A DNA stretch of 64,000 nucleotides. Origin: Candidatus Sulfopaludibacter sp. SbA3 (GTDB lineage Bacteria; Acidobacteriota; Terriglobia; Bryobacterales; Bryobacteraceae). Shown here piece after piece: positions 34,030 to 41,027 of the stretch. Numbering within the stretch: position 1 is the first letter of the stretch; each line of letters opens with the position of its first letter. The position numbers and the translations under genes were made by a program. The stretch is from assembly GCA_945890485.1 (NCBI GenBank), contig CAMDCN010000002.1, positions 124,001 through 188,000 on the forward strand, given 5' to 3'. The notes beneath the pieces were generated by a model that did no database searches, had not been told where the DNA came from, and saw nothing but the letters and a program-made list of their open reading frames with translations.

Positions 34030-34611
34030 ATGAACTTTTCTGCAGAAATCTGGCTCGCGCGGCATGGAGAGACGGCTTGGAGTTTGTCTGGGCAGCATAC
34101 GGGGCGGACCGATATTCCGTTGACGGCCCATGGGGAAGAGCAGGCGGCATCGTTGGGGCGGCTGCTGGGAGGCAAGCAGTTTGGGCTGGTATTGACGAGC
34201 CCACTGCAAAGAGCGGCGGAGACATGCCGGATTGCCGGATACGGAGAGGTGGCAGAGGTGGAACCGGACTTGGCGGAGTGGCACTACGGGAAACTGGAAG
34301 GCCGGTTGACGGCGGAGCTGACTGCGGAGCGTCCGGGTTGGACCCTGTGGAAGGACGGTCCGCCGGAGGGGGAGGCGATTGAAGAAGTGGCGGCGCGCGC
34401 GGGACGCGTAATTGAACGGTGCCTAGAAGCGGAAGGCCCGGTGCTGTTGTTCGCGCACGGGCATTTGCTGCGAATTCTGGCTTCCGTCTGGATCGAGGCG
34501 GAGCCGCGGGAGATGGCGCAACGGCTGGCCCTGAGTACAGCATCCCTCAGCATTTTGACGCGGGAGAAGCAGACGCGGGTGATCGGCAGTTGGAACCGGA
34601 TGGAGCGCTAG
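34030..34611 (+). CDS. Histidine phosphatase family protein
   Basis: 193 residues. The RHG motif WLARHGETAWS (about 8-18) holds the phosphorylated His; LTSPLQRAAETC (about 57-68) and the second His in LFAHGHLLRILA (about 138-149) complete the active site. It is a cytoplasmic phosphatase of the phosphoglycerate-mutase-like branch, which includes α-ribazole phosphatase (CobC-like) and general metabolite phosphatases. No cobalamin genes are nearby, so a specific name is not justified. The stop lies in a CTAG shared with the convergent patatin gene. Confidence 0.87.
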   Translation: MNFSAEIWLARHGETAWSLSGQHTGRTDIPLTAHGEEQAASLGRLLGGKQFGLVLTSPLQRAAETCRIAGYGEVAEVEPDLAEWHYGKLEGRLTAELTAERPGWTLWKDGPPEGEAIEEVAARAGRVIERCLEAEGPVLLFAHGHLLRILASVWIEAEPREMAQRLALSTASLSILTREKQTRVIGSWNRMER

Positions 34612-36737
34612 AAGAAGCGCCCGACGCCGACAAAGGCCCGGCCGTGACCACGGTCGCCCCAGGCTCCACCGAGGTAGACCGGGCCGATGAAGGTACGAAT
34701 GATCATGGCCCCGGCAGCGCTGGCGGCGACGCCGGGGTAGCCGGGCTGGCCGTACATCTTGCCCATCTGGGCCCAGGCGGCTCCGTAGAGCCGGGTGCCC
34801 AGGATCGATAGGCCGGGGCGAATTTCACGAAGGTAGCCCGCGGTGCCCAGCCAGTACTGGTTGCCGAGTAGCTCGTTGGTGGCGTAGGCCGGAAGGCGGA
34901 GCGGGCCACCGAGGGAGAAGCTGCCGAAATCGAGGGAGCGGGTATCGAACGCCGTGCCTCCGGCCGCGGCGGCGAACAGAGAGGCGTTGGCGGAGACACG
35001 GAAGAAGCGGTTGGCTTGCACTTCGGCTTGGGGGCCGCGGGTGAGTACGTAGGCGAAGCTGGCCTCGACGCGGCTGCCTTCGCGGGGGACGATGGGATCG
35101 TCATAGTCGAGCAGGCGGAAGCGAAGGTTAGGGACGTTGAGATGGTCCTTGACGTTGGGGAGGATGGGGTCACCGATGCGGCGGCGGGCGGCGTACCAGG
35201 TGGTGGTGTAACCGGCGCGGAGTTCCGCGATGCGCCCGAACTGGTAGCCGAGGTCGGCGCCGAAGCCGGTATCGCGGAGACGATAGTTGGCGACCTGGGC
35301 GCGGCCGAGATAGATGGGGAAGGCGGCATCGCCGGCGAAGGCGCGGGCGGCGGCGAAGAAACGGGTGCGTTCTCCGAGGGGGACCCAATATTCGGAAGCG
35401 AAGCGGTAGCGGGAGCCAAGGATAATATCGTTGCGCCATTCGGCGCGCGGGGTGCCAACGCCCATCCAGGTGAGGCGGGCGCCGGCCGAGACGCGGAAGT
35501 TCTCGATGTCGCTGCCGTCAATCTCTAGTAAGGGAAGGAGAAAGGGCGGGGCGTAGGCGCGTTGCTCGGCTTGGACGAGGAGTTCGCTGCCTCGAACGGA
35601 GTAGCGCAGGGAGGCAAGGCGGCCGGTACCGACGGCGCGGGAGAGTTCGCGTTCGAGGGTAGCGGAGTTCCAAGGTTTGGCGGTGAGGGGGGCGAGGGTG
35701 TCCGCGACGAGGCGGGCTTGGCGCGGGTCTTCAGCCTCGACTTTGACCGTCGAGATCTGCGTAGGCTCCGGGCGGCGGCGGGCGGCGCGCGCCTTTTGGA
35801 ACTCGGCCCATTCGGCTTCGGGCAGGGCGAAGGTCTCGAGGATATTTTTCTTCTGGGCGGTGGCGGCATTCCCGGCGTCGGCGAGTTCGGCGCTCTTGGG
35901 GTAGTCGCTGGCATTGAAGCCGGCCAGATTGACAGTAACGACGATGTCGGCGCGTTCCATCATGCGCATCTCGTTGGCGGAGACGACGATGCCGATGGAC
36001 CGGTCGATGACGCCGGGGAAGGAGTTGAGGGTTTTGGGGTCCACGGGCGGCTTGGCGAGATGGACGGCGATAACGATGTCGGCGCCCATTTGGCGGGCGA
36101 TATCGACGGGAAGATTTTGGAGAACCGCGCCATCGACGTAGAGCTTGCCGCCGCGGTTGGCGGGTTTGAAGACGCCGGGGAGGGACATGGTGGCGCGGAG
36201 GGCGTCGGCGAGGACGCCTTTGCGGAAGACCTCCTCTTCGCCGGAGACAAGATTCGTGGCGACACAGCGGAAGGGGGTGGGGAGGTCGTCGAAGGAGTCG
36301 AGTTCAGGGTAGGCGAGGGTCCAACGGCTGAGGAGGAGGCCGATTTCGTGGCCGAGATTGAGGCCGGAGGGGAGGGAGACGCCACCTTTGAGGCCGAGTT
36401 CGAGGAGGTTGGGAACGGCGGTGCGGTCTTCGCGGCGGCGGTAGGATAGGTCGCGGAAGGCGATGGAGCCTCCGAGGAGTTTATCCCACGGGGCGTCTTT
36501 GACGATGGCGCGGAGATCGGCGGGGGAGCGGCCGGTAGCATAGAGGCCACCGACGAGGCCACCCATGCTCGTGCCGGCGATGTAGTCGACGGGGATGCGG
36601 TGCTGCTCCAGCCATTCGAGGACACCGATGTGGGCAATCCCGAGGGCGCTGCCTCCTTCGAGGGCGACGGCAATTTTCTTGCGGGGCTCGGCGGAGAGAG
36701 CGAGTGCGGCCACGAGGACGAGCAGGAGTAGCCGCAT
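34608..36737 (-). CDS. Patatin-like phospholipase with C-terminal outer-membrane barrel (PlpD-like, type Vd)
   Basis: 709 residues. Signal peptide (1-16), then a patatin domain (about 20-300) with nucleophile Ser in AGTSMGGLVGG and catalytic Asp in YVDGAVLQNLP. The oxyanion region reads LEGGSALG instead of the common GGGxRG. A POTRA-like segment (about 330-400) leads into a barrel ending in VGVGRFF (Phe C-terminus). This is the plan of type Vd autotransporters, which place a lipase on the cell surface. It is convergent with the phosphatase and diverges from the cytochrome operon. Confidence 0.87.
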   Translation of the reverse strand: MRLLLLVLVAALALSAEPRKKIAVALEGGSALGIAHIGVLEWLEQHRIPVDYIAGTSMGGLVGGLYATGRSPADLRAIVKDAPWDKLLGGSIAFRDLSYRRREDRTAVPNLLELGLKGGVSLPSGLNLGHEIGLLLSRWTLAYPELDSFDDLPTPFRCVATNLVSGEEEVFRKGVLADALRATMSLPGVFKPANRGGKLYVDGAVLQNLPVDIARQMGADIVIAVHLAKPPVDPKTLNSFPGVIDRSIGIVVSANEMRMMERADIVVTVNLAGFNASDYPKSAELADAGNAATAQKKNILETFALPEAEWAEFQKARAARRRPEPTQISTVKVEAEDPRQARLVADTLAPLTAKPWNSATLERELSRAVGTGRLASLRYSVRGSELLVQAEQRAYAPPFLLPLLEIDGSDIENFRVSAGARLTWMGVGTPRAEWRNDIILGSRYRFASEYWVPLGERTRFFAAARAFAGDAAFPIYLGRAQVANYRLRDTGFGADLGYQFGRIAELRAGYTTTWYAARRRIGDPILPNVKDHLNVPNLRFRLLDYDDPIVPREGSRVEASFAYVLTRGPQAEVQANRFFRVSANASLFAAAAGGTAFDTRSLDFGSFSLGGPLRLPAYATNELLGNQYWLGTAGYLREIRPGLSILGTRLYGAAWAQMGKMYGQPGYPGVAASAAGAMIIRTFIGPVYLGGAWGDRGHGRAFVGVGRFF

Positions 36738-36754
36738 CGTTTCAGTGTATCGAA

Positions 36755-36768
36755 TACAATCTGGAGGG
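36755..36768 (+). promoter_or_regulatory. Putative -10 (TACAAT) and Shine-Dalgarno (GGAGGG) for the cytochrome operon
   Basis: TACAAT at 36755-36760 and GGAGGG at 36763-36768 lie 15 and 7 bases before the ATG at 36776. The ribosome-binding site is convincing. The promoter element is weaker because no good -35 is found at the usual distance. Confidence 0.4.
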
Positions 36769-36775
36769 CTGAGTT

Positions 36776-37531
36776 ATGCGAATCCTTCTATGGTTGATGG
36801 TTGGGGCCGTGGCGTTGGCGCAGCGCGCTCCGTTGAAACAGGAAGACGTGGCGGCGGGGCGGCAACTCTATATGAGTTCCTGCGCGGGCTGCCATGGGCT
36901 ATCCGGAGAGGGCGGCCGGGGGCCGAACCTGATGACCGGGCGGGCGGTTTCGCGATCGACCGATGACGTGCTGTTTCAGGCGCTGAAGTTTGGGTTGGCG
37001 GGGACGGATATGCCGCCGACGAACCTGCCGGACGAAAAGCTTTGGCAGATTATGGCTTACGTCCGGGGGCTTTCGGCGCCGGCATACGAGATTCCGGTGG
37101 AAGGGGATGAGAAGGCCGGGGCGGCGGTTTACTTCGGGAAGGGCGGATGTACGAAGTGCCATGCGATTGCGGGGAAAGGCGGGGTGTTTGGGTCGGACCT
37201 GACGAGCATTGGGCATCAACGGCCGTTGAACCTGATTCGCGAGGCGGTGCTGGACCCCGGGCGGCGGATTGCGCCGGGGTATCAACGGGCGACGCTGCAT
37301 TTGAAATCGGGCAAGACATTGGAAGGGGTTCTGCGGGACTACACGACGTACAACTACACGCTGCAGGACGGGACGGGGGAGCTGCATTTTGTGAAGGCGG
37401 TGGACGTGGCGGACCAGCGGATTCTGCCCGGGAGCCCGATGCCGGGGAACTATCGGGAGACGTTGACGGCGGCGGAACGGCGCGATTTGATCAAGTTTTT
37501 GAGCCGGCAATCGGCGCGGGGAGAACAGTGA
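36776..37531 (+). CDS. Dihaem c-type cytochrome
   Basis: 251 residues with a signal peptide (1-15). Two haem attachment sites: SSCAGCHGLSG (about 38-48) and GGCTKCHAIAG (about 121-131), each followed by possible Met ligands (MPPTNL; SPMPGNY). The second half also resembles the haem domain of membrane-dehydrogenase cytochromes (RRIAPGYQRATLHLKSGKTL). It sits in the periplasm, and the PQQ-dehydrogenase gene that follows overlaps its stop by one base, so it is probably that enzyme's electron acceptor. Confidence 0.9.
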   Translation: MRILLWLMVGAVALAQRAPLKQEDVAAGRQLYMSSCAGCHGLSGEGGRGPNLMTGRAVSRSTDDVLFQALKFGLAGTDMPPTNLPDEKLWQIMAYVRGLSAPAYEIPVEGDEKAGAAVYFGKGGCTKCHAIAGKGGVFGSDLTSIGHQRPLNLIREAVLDPGRRIAPGYQRATLHLKSGKTLEGVLRDYTTYNYTLQDGTGELHFVKAVDVADQRILPGSPMPGNYRETLTAAERRDLIKFLSRQSARGEQ

Positions 37532-39108
37532 TGCGAGTGCTTCTGATGGTTGCGTTGGCGGCGATGGCCGCGACGGCACAGGTGAAGTACGAGGACATTC
37601 TGGCGGGGCCGGGGGCGAACTGGCTGACCTACGCGGGGAGCTACTCCGGACAGCGGCATAGCCCGTTGACGCAGATCAATACGGAAACGGCGAAGAACCT
37701 GACAGCGAAGTGGGTTTACCACGTGCCGGACGCGAAGAAGTTGGAAGCGGTGCCGATTGTCTATGACGGCATTCTGTATGTGACGAATTCGAACCAGCTT
37801 CATGCGTTGGACGCACGGACCGGACGGAAGATCTGGGTATACCGGGATGAGCAGGCCGAGGGGTCGCGAGTGAACCGTGGGCCGGCGATTCTAGGGGATA
37901 AGGTCTACTTCGTCACGACGGATTGCCGCCTGGTCGCGCTACATCGAAAGACTGGGGCCGTGCTGTGGCATAAGAAGTATGCGGAGACGAAGGACGGGTA
38001 CTTCGCGACGATGGCTCCGTTTGCCGTGAAGGACAAGATCGTCGTGGGGATGGGCGGCGGGGATAGCGGAGCACGGGGGTTTCTCAAGGCGCTATCGGCA
38101 GAGACGGGCGAAGAGATGTGGAACTTCTGGACGGTGCCGGCGAAGGGAGAGCCGGGAGCCGAGACGTGGAGCAAGGACGAGACGCTGAAGTGGGGCGGAG
38201 CAGCGACTTGGCTTTCGGGGACCTACGATCCGGCGCTGAATCTGCTGTATTGGACGACGGGGAACCCGTGGCCGGACTTCTACGGCGGGGACCGGCTGGG
38301 GGCCAACCTGTATTCGGATTCGCTGATTGCGTTGGACGTGGATACGGGGAAATTGAAGTGGCATTTCCAGTTCACGCCGCACGATACGCATGATTGGGAC
38401 GCGCAGTCCTGGCCGGTGCTGCTGGATATGGAATGGGCGGGGAAGATGCGGAAGGTGGTGGTGCATCCGAACCGGAACGGCTTCTTCTATGTTCTCGATC
38501 GGGTGACGGGCGAGTTTCTACGGGCTACGCAGTTCGCGGACAAGGTGGACTGGGCGAAAGGGATTGATGCCAAAGGTGTGCCGATCCTGGTTCCAGGAAA
38601 GGATCCAACGCCGGGCGGGACGCGGGCGTGCCCGGCGGTGCGCGGGGCGGCGAACTGGATGTCTCCTTCGTACAACCCGGCGACGGGTTTGTTCTATCTG
38701 CCGACTTTAGAGCAATGCGATATCTACTCGTCGTCGGCCAAGGAGCCGAAGCCGATGACCGGGTTTGCCGGGACGGGCGGAGAGCAGATTCCCGCGGAGC
38801 CGGGGCAGATGTTGCTGCGGGCGATTGACCCGAAGACGGGGAAACGGGTTTGGCAGTATCCGATGACGGGGCCGGCGACGGCATGGGCGGGGACGGTGTC
38901 GACGGCGGGGGGCGTGGTGCTGTTCGGCGATGACGCCGGGCACTTGGTGGCGGCGGATGCGAAGAGCGGCAAGCACTTGTGGCATTTCGGCACGAGTCAG
39001 AATGTGACGGCCTCGCCGATTACTTACTTGGTCGATGGGAAGCAGTATGTGACGATTTGTTCGGCCACGCATGTGTTTACCTTTGGGTTGTTTACTCCGG
39101 CAGAATAG
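37531..39108 (+). CDS. PQQ-dependent alcohol/polyol dehydrogenase-like quinoprotein
   Basis: 525 residues from the ATG overlapping the previous stop. Signal peptide (1-16). An eight-bladed propeller is indicated by repeated W-motifs (WVYHVPDAKK, TGRKIWVYRDE, TGAVLWHKKY, TGKLKWHFQF, TGKRVWQYP, SGKHLWHFG). NRGPAILGD and TTGNPWPDFYGGDRLG match the PQQ/calcium region of quinoprotein alcohol dehydrogenases. It lacks a fused cytochrome domain, which the upstream dihaem gene supplies. The vicinal Cys pair of methanol dehydrogenase is absent. It oxidises alcohols or sugars in the periplasm; substrate unknown. Confidence 0.88.
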   Translation: MRVLLMVALAAMAATAQVKYEDILAGPGANWLTYAGSYSGQRHSPLTQINTETAKNLTAKWVYHVPDAKKLEAVPIVYDGILYVTNSNQLHALDARTGRKIWVYRDEQAEGSRVNRGPAILGDKVYFVTTDCRLVALHRKTGAVLWHKKYAETKDGYFATMAPFAVKDKIVVGMGGGDSGARGFLKALSAETGEEMWNFWTVPAKGEPGAETWSKDETLKWGGAATWLSGTYDPALNLLYWTTGNPWPDFYGGDRLGANLYSDSLIALDVDTGKLKWHFQFTPHDTHDWDAQSWPVLLDMEWAGKMRKVVVHPNRNGFFYVLDRVTGEFLRATQFADKVDWAKGIDAKGVPILVPGKDPTPGGTRACPAVRGAANWMSPSYNPATGLFYLPTLEQCDIYSSSAKEPKPMTGFAGTGGEQIPAEPGQMLLRAIDPKTGKRVWQYPMTGPATAWAGTVSTAGGVVLFGDDAGHLVAADAKSGKHLWHFGTSQNVTASPITYLVDGKQYVTICSATHVFTFGLFTPAE

Positions 39109-39113
39109 GGGTC

Positions 39114-40622
39114 ATGCGGCTTCTACTTGGCTTGTTGGCTGGTGTGTTGTGCGCGCAGGGTCCCGATGGGGCGGCAATCCTGCGGGAGCGGGTGGCGGCG
39201 GGAATGATGAAGGACCCGGCGGCGGGGATCGTCAACGCCAAGGGGGAAGTGGCTATCTTCGGCTCAGCCGAGGCGGTCTACGAGATTGGCTCGATTACCA
39301 AGGTGTTTACCGCCGTGCTGCTGGCGGATATGGTGGAGCGGGGTGAGGTGGCGTTGAAAGATCCGGTGGCGAAGTATCTTCCGAAGACGGCTAAGGTGCC
39401 AGAGCGGGGCGGGAAGCAGATTACGCTGCTGGACTTGGCGACGCATAAATCGGGGTTGCCGCGGCTGCCTTCGAATTTGAAGCCGAAGGATGCGGCGAAC
39501 CCTTATGCCGACTACACCGTGGAGGACTTGTACTCGTTTTTGAATGGGTACGTGCTGCCCCGAGAGATCGGAGCGACCTATGAGTACTCGAATCTGGGCG
39601 TCGGGTTGTTGGGTCATGTGCTGGCATTGCGGGCAGGAAAGGATTATGAGGCGCTGCTGCGGGAGCGGGTGTTGACGCCATTGGGGATGGCGGCGACCGG
39701 GATTGTGGTGAAGGGGTCGATCGTGGCGGGGCACGATGAGAAATTGCGGCCAGTGAAGAATTGGGACTTGCCGACGCTGGCGGGGGCGGGCGCGCTGCGG
39801 AGCAACGTGAAGGAGATGCTGCTGTTCGCTGGGGCGGCTTGCGGCAGCCGGAAGACGAAGTTGGAGGCGGCGTTTGCGCGGACGCGGGGGCCGGTGCCGC
39901 TGGTGTGGGCGAAGAACGGAGAGGACGTGTTTACTCACGGCGGGGGGACCGGCGGGTATCGGTCGTTCTTGGCTTGTTCGGTGAAAACGGGGGCGGCATC
40001 CGTGGTGCTTTCGAACGTGGCGATTGGAGTGGAGGACGTGGGGCTGCACTTGCTGGAGCCGGCGAAGTTTGCGTTGAACGCGGTGAAGAGGCCGGTCGTG
40101 GTGGACGCGGCGACGCTTGCGAAGTATGTGGGCCGTTATGAGTTGGCGCCGGGGTTTACGTTGACGGTGACACAGGAGGGGGCGCAATTGCTGGCCCAGG
40201 CTACAGGACAGGGGCGGTTCGAATTGTTTGCGGCGGGGGAGCGGGAATTTTTCGCGCGTGTGGCTCCGATTGAGGTGGTGTTTGCAGCCGACGGAGCGCA
40301 GTTAACGTTGAAGCAGGGCGGGCGAGAGACCGTGGCGAAACGAATCGCGGCGGTGCTGCCGTCGAAGGAGATCGCTTTGCCCGCGGCAGCGCTGGAGGCT
40401 TTCGTGGGGAAGTATGAGCTGGCGCCGGGGTTTATTCTGACGGTAACTCTGGAAGGGACACAGCTACACGTGCAGGCGACGGGGCAGCCGAAGATTCCGG
40501 TGTTCGCGCAGGGGCCAAAAGAGTTCTTCTACAAGGTCGTGGACGCGCAGATTACGTTTACCGATGCGGGGCTGGTGCTGCATCAGAACGGCCGGGAGAT
40601 GCCCGCCAAACGAACGCCCTAG
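39114..40622 (+). CDS. Serine β-lactamase-like hydrolase (AmpC/AmpH-like) with two C-terminal repeats
   Basis: 502 residues. Signal peptide (1-14). Class C/PBP-type active site: SITK (about 59-62, SxxK), YEYSN (YxN) and THGGGTGG (KTG-like). After residue ~325 come two similar ~85-residue repeats, each starting (Y/F)VG(R/K)YELAPGF and ending QNGRE or QGGRE, of the DUF3471 type. It acts on peptides or esters in the periplasm. A 5-base gap puts it in the cytochrome/quinoprotein operon. Class A/C resistance activity should not be assumed. Confidence 0.85.
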   Translation: MRLLLGLLAGVLCAQGPDGAAILRERVAAGMMKDPAAGIVNAKGEVAIFGSAEAVYEIGSITKVFTAVLLADMVERGEVALKDPVAKYLPKTAKVPERGGKQITLLDLATHKSGLPRLPSNLKPKDAANPYADYTVEDLYSFLNGYVLPREIGATYEYSNLGVGLLGHVLALRAGKDYEALLRERVLTPLGMAATGIVVKGSIVAGHDEKLRPVKNWDLPTLAGAGALRSNVKEMLLFAGAACGSRKTKLEAAFARTRGPVPLVWAKNGEDVFTHGGGTGGYRSFLACSVKTGAASVVLSNVAIGVEDVGLHLLEPAKFALNAVKRPVVVDAATLAKYVGRYELAPGFTLTVTQEGAQLLAQATGQGRFELFAAGEREFFARVAPIEVVFAADGAQLTLKQGGRETVAKRIAAVLPSKEIALPAAALEAFVGKYELAPGFILTVTLEGTQLHVQATGQPKIPVFAQGPKEFFYKVVDAQITFTDAGLVLHQNGREMPAKRTP

Positions 40623-40635
40623 CCACTGAGAATTC

Positions 40636-40980
40636 CTAGTCGACGTGCCACTCCACCTTCATGTAGGAGCCAAAGTCCTCGATGCTGGAAACGATGGCGG
40701 AACGAAAGGTACCTTGCACCACTTCGTTGTTACAGAGGGCCATGGAAATGGGCTGCTTCGAGTCGAAGTGAGCCTTCAGAACTGGGATGGCGGATACTGA
40801 CTGCCGGCTCAGCGGTACGCGCAGCGACACTTTGCCCGACCGCGCGGCACGGGCCTCTTGCGTGAGACCCGAGACTTCACTGAAGTTCATGCCGGCGACA
40901 TCGCCGGGCGCGGTAAACTGCGCCGGCAGGTGGTGCAGGGTACTACCCGCACGGAAGTAGAGATGAACAGTTTCAGCCAT
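40636..40980 (-). CDS. Small protein of unknown function with a consensus ribosome-binding site
   Basis: 114 residues. No signal peptide or membrane helix. The predicted pattern is mostly β (VHLYFRAG, GKVSLRVPLS, GSYMKVEWHVD). It shows some resemblance in shape to small tube-like β-barrel proteins such as Hcp, but no diagnostic motif, so this remains unassigned. A full AGGAGG sits 8 bases before the ATG, one of the best ribosome-binding sites in the window, which suggests strong translation. It lies 47 bases downstream of the DUF4139 gene on the same strand. Confidence 0.68.
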   Translation of the reverse strand: MAETVHLYFRAGSTLHHLPAQFTAPGDVAGMNFSEVSGLTQEARAARSGKVSLRVPLSRQSVSAIPVLKAHFDSKQPISMALCNNEVVQGTFRSAIVSSIEDFGSYMKVEWHVD

Positions 40981-41027
40981 GGAACAGGCCTCCTGTGGTC
41001 AATCTCGGAATTGGCAGGCGAGCCGTA

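Noticed and set aside
37147-37530. Upstream extension of the quinoprotein frame
   Set aside because: It is the shadow of the cytochrome gene; the ATG at 37531 starts a signal peptide directly.
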